Assembly (NCBI GenBank): GCA_002189035.1
Contig: CM007989.1
Location: 8,413,501-8,477,500, forward strand
Source: Utricularia gibba
Lineage: Eukaryota > Streptophyta > Magnoliopsida > Lamiales > Lentibulariaceae
Direction: 5' to 3'
Length of the DNA stretch: 64,000 nucleotides
Position 1 is the stretch's first letter, and every line of letters starts with the position of its first letter. This document shows positions 1 to 10,260 of this stretch, piece after piece. The translations under genes were made by a program, and so were the position numbers. The notes beneath the pieces are model-generated. The model was given only the letters and a program-made list of their open reading frames with translations, did not search any database and was not told the origin of the DNA.

Positions 1-63
1 TTCAGCAAACTGGTATAAACAAAGGTGGTCAGTGAACCGATTGAAAAACACGCGTATGACTAC

Positions 64-1041
64 CTCCGCTGCTTGTGCTTCTTGATCCTGAAGCATCATC
101 AAACCTGGGAATGCACAGAAACAGTGGAGGAAAAAAGGTAATTCAAGTATTCATAGCATTTCTATTTTGAGAACACTGTTAGCAACATAACACCAGTTCA
201 ACACAGGAGACCAGAGTGGCCATCTACAGCAGCAGCTAATCCAAATATTTAACCACAGATTAAGCAAATTCATTGCCAAGTATACAGTGTTGAATTGTTG
301 TTGATTGTGCAGATATTTATAATTCAAATGAGAATTAAACTCGAATGATCACAAGAAACACATTCTGAACCAGATCAAAGAAGAAAATGAAAATTTGTTA
401 CGAAACCTGCAACTGGAACACCAAGAGCCCAACCAGCGTATGCATTTCTAGACTCAGATGCGCCCTGTGGCAACAGAGTTGGCACTCTTCCACGGGATAA
501 AACAGCTGCTGCTGCCGCAACAGATCGACCACCTGAGATTGAATAACGTTTCAGCTTTCACCACTCGATCATACCATTGGCATTTCGGGTTCTGTAAACT
601 GCCGACAACACAGTCTTATCCCTCAACAAACAAAACATCAGTTCGACAACGTAACGGAGATCCCACGCTTTATGAAGAATTGGAATCCAATTCGCTTCAC
701 AAAAAGCATTCACGAATGAAGACGATTTCGTTCCAGTAATCTCAACAAACCGTTAATTCAGAACGCCACCCATAGAACACTCGATGATACAACCGATTTT
801 AGTCCAAAAAATTGCTAGTAGCTCAGTACACAGTACGATTCTCCAAAAAAATATAATAAAAAAGCACACTGTGCTACGACGACTCAAGGACTGATTGCAT
901 TTGAAACAAGAGATCGATCAGGAATAGGGTTCCACATAATTCCCCTGAAAATATGAAGAAATTACCGCCATAGGAGCGGGCAGACTGCTTCGAAACGACA
1001 GAAATGAAGGATCTCGCAGATCTGAAAGCCTGAGTCCTCAT
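64..1041 (-). CDS. NDPK3: Nucleoside diphosphate kinase 3, mitochondrial type (5' part; gene continues off the left edge)
   Basis: Three exons are visible on the minus strand: 966-1041, 407-532 and 64-104, with GT-AG borders and matching phases (1, 1, 0). They encode the first 81 residues. The protein opens with an Arg/Ser-rich presequence (MRTQAFRSARSF) and an Ala-rich stretch, then a segment reading LMMLQDQEAQAAE. I matched this from memory to the plant NDPK3 N-terminus, where the same segment directly precedes the MERTFIAIKPDG start of the catalytic domain. The catalytic exons would lie left of base 64. NDPK3 transfers gamma-phosphate between nucleoside di- and triphosphates and resides in the mitochondrial intermembrane space. 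The start at 1041 is the first ATG giving the presequence. The kinase core itself is not in the window, so the call rests on the leader and on intron phase. Confidence 0.72.
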
Positions 1042-1204
1042 TATGATTCAAATGTTGTAGGCCAGACGAGACAGGAGCTCCGATATTCTTAGCCGACGGC
1101 GAGAGCAGCAGTTTCTGTTCTCTAGCGTTTATACAGATCAACACCCCTTTTATGTGGCGTGTGGTTATTCCCACCTTTTGACCCACCGAAAGAAGCGCTG
1201 AATA

Positions 1205-1490
1205 TACCATTTTTATTGGAAAATTAATTTATTCCCCTTTTTTACATTCATTGTTACGCTATTAGAAAAACATAGCCTATTAATTTATATTTGAAATGTA
1301 TGAATTTAAATATATTAAATAATCACATATCAAAAAAATTAATATGAAATACATTATTTTTTTTTAATAAACACAAAAGATTATTTTAAAAATGCTATCA
1401 AATATTTCTATTAGATAAAATATCCCAACCAAAACAAAGCTATTTTTGTATAATATATAAAAATAAGGTACAACTCCATAGTGCCGGTAT
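1205..1490. other. AT-rich spacer
   Basis: This stretch, upstream of the NDPK3-like gene and downstream of the broken gene, is very AT-rich with short A and T runs. I see no coding signal in it. Part is presumably the NDPK3 promoter. Confidence 0.5.
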
Positions 1491-1792
1491 GAAGGTGTGG
1501 ACTATATATACATACATATGCAGGAGAAGCTGAGTCCACCGGCAGGGCGGCCAACCTCGACTGGATTTGAAAACATACAATCGAGAAAACACGCTGAAGC
1601 AGGGATGCATGATTCCACGAACAGTTCCAAACTGATTTTGGATCCCCACAGCTGCATAGAACAGCCACGGCGACTTCCAGTGACAATTCACCATGCAGTT
1701 CCATGGAGAAGGAAGGTCAAACTTACATAAAACCAGAATTCTTCAATACAAACCACAGTCGAAATAGCACAACAACAACGAACGTCTCTCAC

Positions 1793-2572
1793 CAGTAATA
1801 AGATGGTGAAAGTACTCTACTGTCAACTCAAAAATGCCAGAAGACAGGTCATGATCATTATCAGAAAGAACCGGATGCCTGTGGACATGGCATAGAGATA
1901 TATACACAAGATCCTTCAATGACAACGAAGCGAGGAACCAATCTTTAACTTCAGCATCATCAATGGGAGGAGTTTCCCCAGGAAAAGCTTCCCATGTCTG
2001 AGGATAATTTTGAAGGACACATTACATCAAACCTACAGTAGAAGTGTCAAAGCAGGGCATCAGTGGAGATGAAAGGATGCCCTTCTCCACGAAAGATAGC
2101 CTGAAAGGCGAGAGGAAAAAATGTATTTCATCAACATGCTCCAATCTGATTCACCAGCAGTAGGATGTTTAACACGTAATGATACTGATTGCATCGGAAA
2201 AGGAGCATGAAATGGATAGGGGAAGGAAAGCCATTGCTTACTACAGCACTCAGAATGACCTGTGATTCCTAGTAAATGATCAATATCTAAAAGAAAGCAA
2301 TGAGATTGTTCTACTGTGACGATTCATTGTTGCACTGATCGAGAGAAAACCTCACAAACGAAACTTTTTTACTGTGGGTCGATGTAGAGTTGGCCTAAAG
2401 GATATACCTTTTCTTGGCCAGTCTTCCAAGGGCAACCCTTCAAACTAAACATATCCATTATGGATGAAGCAGCAATTCAAAAACTCCTTTGAAGGAAAGG
2501 GGTCATATCCTCTACAAAACGCAGGGAGATCAAGTATTCAGCTCTTCATCCGAAGTAGTGAAACCCCCATAC
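1793..2572 (-). pseudogene. Broken multi-exon gene of unrecognised family
   Basis: Four exon-like blocks keep consistent frame and phase across GT-AG introns: 2408-2572, 2136-2286, 2037-2100 and 1793-1997. The joined reading includes the pieces FEGLPLEDWPRKDIDHLLG, GHSECCSKQWLSFPYPFHA and EVKDWFLASLSLKDLVYIS, which look like real globular protein. The first block carries two in-frame stops. One TGA sits after MKS and one TAG after HNGYV; both could be C-to-T changes from CGA and CAG. No start or stop partner was found. The minus-strand reading at about 1490-1710 could be a further 3' exon, but its phase does not join cleanly. I do not recognise the family. An active gene with different exon limits around 2470-2540 is possible but would need to skip the TAG. 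Confidence 0.5.
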
Positions 2573-2579
2573 CTAAGAC

Positions 2580-3290
2580 ATTGAGCAACAAGCTATCATC
2601 ATCGCCAAATTATTCACCAAGTTATCAGATCAAGAGATAACGTAACTCGTGATAACTCAAAAATGTAACTATTTCTCGGTTTACCATAGCAAACTCATCA
2701 TCGTACACAACAGATGCCACCTTTAACTTACTAAGATAACGAACCTCGCATCCACATCACATTTCTTTTCACGTTTAGACTAAAAAAGAAGGGGACAACA
2801 GGAATAATTGGACGTAAAAACCCAACTGCCAACTTTAACTAACTAAGATAACGATATAAACCTCCCATCACGGATTCCGCCGCATACGGAGGTGGATAAA
2901 GAGGCAGCAGTTATGGAAGCCGGGAGAAAATGAGGACATATTATGGAAGAAGTTTATTTTTATGAAAATTTAATAAATTTGTGTAGGATCGATGACATCT
3001 TTAAAATTAAATTATGCGTAGTAATAATATTATTCAAATAATAAATTAAAGTATTAAAAATAAAAAATAGTATTTTATTAATATAATTCGTATTCACTAA
3101 ATAATATGTAAATTTAGGCAATGGGTTTCTTGGTCGGTGGGCTTTGCCGCCTTTGGACATAAATCTGGCACTTGTGTTTTTAATGAGGATTTATTCAATA
3201 CGTCGGGGGAAGGGTACTTTTGACAATTCCTATATCCCCAATTTCCTCTGGAATCTATCTGCGTTAGACATCCCAAACAATTAGGGCAAG
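2580..3290. other. Spacer before the RS-rich gene
   Basis: No coding signal was seen. The part around 2940-3110 is extremely AT-rich. From about 3290 the sequence turns pyrimidine-rich (TCTCTTTCTCTCTCT), typical of a plant 5' leader, so transcription of the plus-strand gene probably starts near there. Confidence 0.4.
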
Positions 3291-3776
3291 GGAACAGGTG
3301 CTCCTCCGTTCAATCTCTCTTTCTCTCTCTCATTGTACACGCAAATTCTCTACTTTCTTCTTCGTTTTTTTAGGTTGGGTTCCGACATGTTTCCTTTTCG
3401 CGGCATACTTTCCCAGTTGTGTGTACTTCTCAATTGATGCTCCGGCCTTGCTAATGCATTTTTGTATTTTCGGTGAAAATTTTCGTTGGCCACTACGTTT
3501 TTGTTCTGTCGCAATTGTGCAATTTGAGGGGGTTCGAAGTGTTACGGTTGCATTCGGTTCTTGGACAGAAAGTTGCAGAATTTGGGAGTTCTGCCAAGAG
3601 GAAGTTTTGGGTTAGGGTTTTTATCAATTTTGGAAATCTCGGTTTTGGGTCCTATTTAATTGTATTGTTACCGGTGAGATTTCCGTGGATTAGTTCTCCA
3701 AGTAGTCTACTTCACTGAGGTTTGTGAAGGGGTGGATTTGTTAAAATAATTGGTCAACTGCTTAACGTTGTTCGAT

Positions 3777-6700
3777 ATGCCAAGAACTTCGAGGCACAAA
3801 TCGCACAAGCAAAGCAAGCATACTTCCAAGGATCATTCCGATTCTGAGGATGGTTCTGAAAGGGTCAAGGAGCGAAGTGGTAAATACGAGGGCTCCAATA
3901 CGGCTCATGGCGATTCCACTTCTGGTGAAAAGCGGAAAACTTCTTCGCAGTTGAGAGAAGACAGGGAGAGGAAGGACTCAAGTGTTCATGTGAATGGTGA
4001 AGCGTCGGAGGAGTACGTCTCATCTAAACGCAGGAAAGGTAAAGCAGATGCCTTTGGTGATGGTGATCGATGGAATGGTGGTGGAGATGGGAAAGATAAT
4101 AGTGATAATAGGGCATTTGAAAAGAAAATGGATAAGGGGAATAGCATGAAGGCCGATGTGAAACACAAAGAATCGGGCAGTAAAGGTGAAAGTTTGAAAC
4201 TTGAGCACAAAAGCAAGAGTAAACGTAATGAGCGTGGAGTTCCAGGCGACAGAATGGAAGATAGTTCAGCTCTAGTAGTGGTGGAGAAGGAGGAGAAAAG
4301 TAGATCTGTGTCCAAGCGAAAGTCTGAAAAAGATTCCTCTGTTTCTAAGGATGGGCGGGATTCCAAGGACAAGGATCGCAGATCTGAAAAAGAGAGAAAT
4401 GTTGGTCATGGCAGTAAAAGCAGTGATGGTGATGTGAAAATGGTTGATTGCAATACTGGGAAGAAGCAAGCCTCTACTTCAGGTGAAGAGAGACAGTCTA
4501 AACGTTCCAGAGAGGAAACTGGTAGGTAACTTTGTTCATGTTAAAAATACAAGCGAGAAATATATCTGCTACAACTTGAAAAAAAATATTACAGCTGGTG
4601 ATCTAGATGAAATATCGTAAATTACATCTTTTTGGTAATGTCGTCCTTTTTAATTTATTTGTGTGTATAGGGTAGACTTGAATGAAAATCTCATGCGTTT
4701 TTGACAGATATGGGGTCTAATAATTCAAAATGGGAGGGCAGGATGTGTTTCCCGATAAGTTTCATACCTCCAATGAGTCTATATGTGGCTGTTAGTGTCT
4801 TTTGGAATAAACCTGCTTAGGGTTATATTATTCGCCTCTGCCACTAGTTTATTCCAGTTGTTTCAAGTATGATTCCATGCACCTCCCTATGTTCTTGCTT
4901 TTGTTTCGAGCTTGTTGACAGTTAAAGCCTGAGTTCGGTTCCTCATTTTGTTTCTTTAGTAAAAATAAAAATCTGAAATCATTCATTTAGTTTTTTGAAG
5001 ATTTATATCCTTGAAAAAAAAAGTTTCTTGTATTTTTTTTCTGTCTAATTTATGCAGCTTGCAAATTGCTGCTAACGACACTAGTTAATCATGAAGGAAA
5101 CATTTCAAAAAACGTGCTTCAGTCTCCTGTACTGGAGAAGGAATTTGACAAAAGGGCCCGTAGAAAAAGGGAGGGTTCTAGTGAAAGGGAAAAGCATCCT
5201 GATGATTCTAGAGATGGTGATGAGAGGCGTGTGCCCACAAAGGCTGACCACCAGAAGGATGATAAGTACAAGGACAGAGAGCATGCCGCAAAAGGTCTGG
5301 AAGATAGCCATAGGAATGAGAGAAGAAGGGATGAAAATTACATTGAAGAGTCTGACAAGGATTATAGGTATTACGATGAGAAATATCGAGAAGATGGTGA
5401 GAAATATGCCAAACGCCAAGATTACAGATACCAAGAGGATGGTGAGAAAGATACCAGGCAGAGGGATGAGAGGTATCGGTGGGATGGTGAACGTGAAACT
5501 AAGCGAAAAGATGACAAGTATCGGGAGGGCCTTGAAGATAGAAGAGATGACAAATATCAAGAGGATGTTGATCGAAATAGTAGACGCAAAGATGATAGGT
5601 ATCATGAGGATGGTGAAAAGGATATTAGGCGTGGGCATGACAGATATGTTGAAGATGGGGGACGTGATGATAAGCACAGGAATGATGGTTACAGAGATGG
5701 TGGTGAGAGAGAGTATAGGCACAAAGATGAAAAGTATAGGGATGATTCTGAAAGGGATGTTAAGCATAATACTAATCTGGGGGATGAGATTGATCGAGAG
5801 AAGAGGCAAAGGGAAAGTAAGTATGATCACGATATTAAGGACCGTTCGGGTGATAGATCTGACATCAAACGTTCAGGTCATGATATTCATCCTACTGATG
5901 GTCATGCCAGAAAATCAAGTGCTTATGATGAGAGTTCAAACCATGATTATCGAACATCCAGGTATAAAGATGATCAGAACAGGAAAAGAACGAATGAAAA
6001 AGAAGATTATGGTGAAAGTAAATCTCGAAGCACAAAGGATCAAAGATCTGATTCTGGAAAAAGAAGCGGAAAATTGGATCCTGCTTCTGATAAAATGAGA
6101 ACTTCATCAAGAAATGCGGATTCAGGACACACTGGCCATAGTAAAAGAAGAGGTTCACCCTCATCAAGCTCACATGGGCCTAGAGATAACCATAGGTATG
6201 TGTTTGCACTAAAATTCGGCATTCTAAAATTCTTGCTCTATGCACTATAATCTGATGTTCACTGTATGTTGTTAAATGATGGATGCTTGATCAGCATGAC
6301 ATTAATCTCTTGTTTTTAAGTTTAATAAAACATTAAATTCACAGTTTGATATACTGGATGCTAGTTAGGATGCTTCATGTCTATTTTAACGTGTTTCAGA
6401 TCTCAGAAGCAAGATGAATCCAAGTATAGAGACTATAATGCTGATGAGAGGCCTAGAGAGCATGCTAATAGTTTAGAGAGATCAGAGAAAACTGCTTCCC
6501 GATCATTGGAGAAGCATGCTCCGAATGATTATAGCCAACTGCGGGAGGTGTCAGCTGAAAGGCACCTTAAATCTGATAATCATTCTTCACCATTGCAGGT
6601 AGGTAAAATCCCATGAATGCATACTGACAGAAGCCAGCTCGCTATGTGTTATTCATATTCTGGTGTTAACGTTGAATACTATGTTGCAGAGGACTGGTGG

Positions 6701-8635
6701 TTCTCGAGACTGGAAGGCGGGCAGGGGGAGCAGAGAATTGGGGTTGGATGCTGCACCTGTAGAGGAACGTACACAAGATGATGATAATGCATTGTTAACT
6801 TCTTCACCATCCATGAAAAACAATAACTTATCTAGCAGTTTAAGGTCATTGCCACCACCGCCACCCCCATTTAGGAGTGGAGGCAGTCCTTTACCTATGG
6901 GTTCAGTGGATGATGACAGTAGAAGCAGGTCTCACAACCATCACAGGAGGATCGGAGATCCTAATATGGGAAGGATCCAGGGAAATATATGGCGAGGTGT
7001 TCCAACCTGGACTTCTCCCGTTCCAAATGGGTTTTTGCCTTTCCCTGCTCCACCTCCCGTGGGTTTTCATCCAGTTATGCAGCCATTTCCTGCTCCACCC
7101 ATGTTTGGTGTTCAGTCATCAATGGACTTAAATATGCACCCCTCTTATCAGATGCCAGACTCTGATAGATATTTTGGCACCGTGCGTCCAATGGGATGGC
7201 AGAATCAAGTAGATGATACTTGCCCTCCTATGCAGACCTGGGATGCCAATGGTGCAGTATTTGGAGATGAGTCTTACATATACGGGAGACCAGATTGGAA
7301 TCAATCCCAGAACACGGCCATCAGGAATGCCTGGGGGAGTCCACTGATGATGCTCGGAAAGGGGTGAATAATGATAAAAGCTTGGAAGCCCTGTCTGTTG
7401 GAAAAGAGAACACCTCCTTACGTGGAGCAGATGAAGGTAGTCAGTCGCAGGCAGATAGCACTGAGATTCATCTCTCAGCCAAAATCACTGAAAAGAATAA
7501 TGCTGCAGCCGGTCTTAATGGTGTGGTGTATAAGGATGGTTTTATTGAAAATGAAATGACGAAGCCTGTGTGCTTCTCCATTGCGTACCTCAGCAGGCTT
7601 GATGTTTCTGAAGATCTTGCTGAACCTGAACTATTCTCCAAGTTCGCAGGCTTGATGACCATGGATCAAAACACAATCTCTAACGTAGATGATTCCAAAA
7701 TTCTCTATTCGGAGGTAAATGTTTCAACCATCCTTTCTAATGCTCTTGGTTCGTTCACCTGCACGTGGACAGAGTTCAATCAACCCTTGTACTTACAACT
7801 GGTTGCAGGATTTAGGGACGAAAATCTCAGCCATTAGCTCCCCAAATAGCGCACTTTACCCATCGATTGATGAATCTGTTTTCCAGGTATTATTTGTACT
7901 ACTGATCGTATGATATCGAAAAGGAATGTTTTCCAAGTCAAAGTTTTGATTTTTAGTGAACCCATTTGTGCGGCGGGTATTTGCAGCGTGTGGGTTGGAG
8001 AGTGAAGGCTAAGAAAGACTGTCGTTCTGTATGAGTTGGAATAGCGTTCACTGTTTCTAAATAGATGGGGTATTTCGGGGTCTTCCATGCATCTAATGTC
8101 TTGGTGTTTCCGTTTCCTAGGCTGCATCTTGCTTTGTCCACTGACCTAATCTTTCTACCCGCAGAGATCGATAGCCCTCTACCAAAAACAGAAGCAAACT
8201 CTGCAGCCTAATGACATTGCAGGACTCGAATTGAATGACTCGGACCCAAAATCTGACCTTTACAGCACAGATACCAAATCTGCGAATCTGCGCCTGGCCA
8301 ACAACGCTCATGTATCACAGGACGGTGTTACAAACACCCCCACAGAGTTAGATGCAGTTGACTCACCAAAAACCAAAGATGCAGAAATGGACTCAGAGAT
8401 GCAGCCTTCATCTGATGCAAGCTCTGAAGGCATCATTTGTGCCTCGCATCCTGGTGCAAAAGATGATGAGTGCGGCATGGTTGGCAGTGACAAAGAGGAG
8501 GTGAAGCTGGTAGGTACTGCTGAATTCGGTGCGTTGGTTAATTCCGATGTGGTGGTGGTGGTGTCTGAGGCGAATATGCCCGCTGCGTCGTTGGGTTTGA
8601 GTCGGATACATCGTTCTCCTGAAAGTACACATTGA
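3777..8635 (+). CDS. Very large RS/KED-rich nuclear protein (plant ZC3H13-like family)
   Basis: Six exons: 3777-4521, 5058-6195, 6400-6598, 6690-7714, 7809-7886 and 8165-8635, about 1,215 residues. The N-terminus is a basic low-complexity opening (MPRTSRHKSHKQ). Exon 2 is almost entirely Arg/Lys/Asp/Glu with a tandem repeat. Exon 4 has a PPPPPPF run and a Pro/Phe-rich stretch with an IYGRPDWNQ motif. The tail has an ALYQKQKQ motif. These match, from memory, a plant family annotated as zinc finger CCCH 13-like, although I see no CCCH finger. Such proteins are thought to act in nuclear RNA processing; that is inference. The ATG at 3777 was preferred over 3750 because MPR..SRHKSHK is the family start. 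Exon 4 is 1,025 nt, one base short of a continuous frame; the break lies between about 7311 and 7364. Confidence 0.7.
5380..5775 (+). repeat. Degenerate coding tandem repeat, about 14-16 residues per unit
   Basis: Inside exon 2 of the RS/KED-rich gene a unit like YREDGEKDTRRKDD recurs roughly nine times with variation. At DNA level, GAKGATGGTGA and AAAGATGAYARRTAT recur at about 45-bp spacing. It encodes a charged, probably disordered or single-helix segment. It also opens a long false reading frame on the opposite strand. Confidence 0.7.
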
Positions 8636-8721
8636 AACAATCCATTCTTACCCAGTTCTGAGAGGACTCTTGTGTGCTGCTGCTGCTGCTTATGAATCTC
8701 ATTATCTTCTCTCATGTGTTC

Positions 8722-9664
8722 TCATCTGTGAAGGGCGGGGCGGGGCGGGGCGGGGCGCTTTTGGGAATGACGAAAACAATACTTGAAAAAGACCCCGAAT
8801 TTATGAGTCAATTGCAAATAGCAACTCCAAGTCTCCACGAAGTCAAAGGGCCCCCAATCCAGAAACATGGCGGATATATCATCTTGTTTGAAGTAGTCAT
8901 CAATTGGCCGGAGGGGAGAGGACGAGGATGCGACGTCAGGGTCGGATACGCAAGACGGGATTACGTCCAACGGGAAAACATCATCGAAGAAACCCGCTTG
9001 CTCAAACAAGTCGGGTATGGCAACCGGGTTTCCGAGGTCGGCGAAGATGTCTTCTTTCCAAGGGAACACTGTTGTTGATAAACTCTCGCCGGGTGAGTTG
9101 TCGGGTTTTTGTGGTGAAACGGGGCGGAGGACGGAGCTGGGGGATTCGGCACTGTTCCGTTGTGACTCATCGCCAGAGTTGTGGCCGGGAGATTTTCTGG
9201 ACGCGGCCGCCTCCGGGATGGAGAAATTGGTGAGCGCGTTGGGCCACGGAGTTGAATGGCGGCGTGGTCGTACACCTTAGCGGCTTCCTCTGCCGTATCG
9301 TAGGTACCCAACCAAAGCCTGATACGCCGCCGGGGGACTCGAATCTCCGCCGCCCATTTCCCCCATCGCCTATGTCGCACGCCCCGGAACTTCTTATCCC
9401 CATTCGCCCTCCGGGCGCTGACGCGGGCACCACCACCCTTGTCGGGCTGGATCGTGACTTCATTCACATACCGGCGCACATGGCGACGGTTGAGGGACAC
9501 GTCCTCCTCGTCACTAGACGAATCAGTTGCGTCTTGGTCCGTCACGGAAATACGCAATGTCCTCCCGAGGACGAGGAGTGGGCTCTTGGTTCACCCGGAC
9601 AGCAACCGGCAACAACCGTAGTCCGAGTTACATGCTCACTGAACTTGACTCCACAGGGGAACAT
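8722..9664 (-). CDS. AP2/ERF transcription factor, cytokinin response factor (CRF) type, frame broken twice
   Basis: Intronless. Reading from the ATG at 9664: a CRF N-terminal motif (VKFSEH.TRTT), then the CRF hallmark [19 protein letters not shown], then one AP2 domain running from [19 protein letters not shown] to [11 protein letters not shown]. The C-terminal half (from [12 protein letters not shown] to [18 protein letters not shown]) lies in another frame. Adding one base near 9240/9241 turns GPTRSPISP into the family-typical GPNALTNFS and joins the two. A second single missing base is needed between the N-terminal motif and LRISVTD, at about 9557-9620. CRFs are nuclear DNA-binding factors induced by cytokinin and acting with the two-component pathway. 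It converges on the RS-rich gene: the stop codons are 87 bp apart. Either a recent pseudogene or an intact gene with consensus errors; I favour the latter. Confidence 0.75.
8733..8757. repeat. (GGGGC)n tract, potential G-quadruplex, inside the CRF 3' coding end
   Basis: Four consecutive GGGGC-like units on the plus strand. On the minus strand they encode the last residues of the CRF-like protein (RPAPPRPA). Four closely spaced G-runs satisfy the usual G-quadruplex pattern. Confidence 0.85.
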
Positions 9665-10260
9665 ACTTCTGACTGCTACTGCTACTGCTGCTTCCGATCC
9701 TCAGTCGTGAAAGGAAAAAAAGGGATGAGAGATTCTTCACGAATAAAGAGAAAGGAAGAGGAAAAAGGATTTGGAGACTCCACAAAACCCAGCAGGCTCT
9801 GGAAAGAAGGATATAACGAAAAGGCAAGGTTTTCTCCTCCCCAATCCCGATCCCGTCGTCTGTTCTGTTACCTACTTGGAGAACAAGTAAATGAGAAAGA
9901 GAGATTTGTGGGTTCCGTTGGGAGGATCGGTGAAAATGAAAGAGTCACAGCGCCGTGGATGATGGCTGGCTCCTCCCTCTCTCCTCTCTGTCTCTGGATT
10001 AAAACTGCAACTTGGCTTTCCAGGCCGTTATGCTTCCTCTGCAACGAGTCCAAATAGGAAGCAAGTTTCTTTTGCTATATTATAATGCAAAACATTTAAT
10101 TTCTTTTTAATGCAAAACACGATAAGACAGGAATGCCAAAGGACTTGGCAATAACTCACGCACAAGTTTGTTCGAATGCTATGGCGGGCGGCGTTCACCC
10201 GGATGGTGAACAGAACAGAACAGCAGCAGGTTGTGAATGGGAATTAAGAATGATGATGCA
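9665..10260. other. Spacer between the CRF-type gene and the receptor-kinase 3' end
   Basis: It holds the presumed CRF promoter and leader, with an AG/GAA-rich part at 9710-9800, and the 3' flank of the receptor kinase. No other coding signal was seen. Confidence 0.4.

Noticed and set aside
5105-5830. Long minus-strand open frame (241 codons) opposite the RS/KED-rich exon
   Set aside because: It is the antisense shadow of the charged tandem repeat: Asp/Glu/Arg codons reverse into Ile/Leu/Pro. No start context, no motif, and the plus strand is clearly coding.
7252-7310. A 59-nt intron that would fix the frame of the RS/KED-rich exon 4
   Set aside because: It would remove the IYGRPDWNQ stretch, which looks conserved in the family; a missing base is simpler.
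7364-7380. A 17-nt GT...AG segment that would also restore the frame in exon 4
   Set aside because: Far below the minimum intron length for plant spliceosomes.
9252-10057. Plus-strand open frames across the CRF gene and its upstream region
   Set aside because: They overlap the AP2 domain on the other strand and have only composition-driven sequence.
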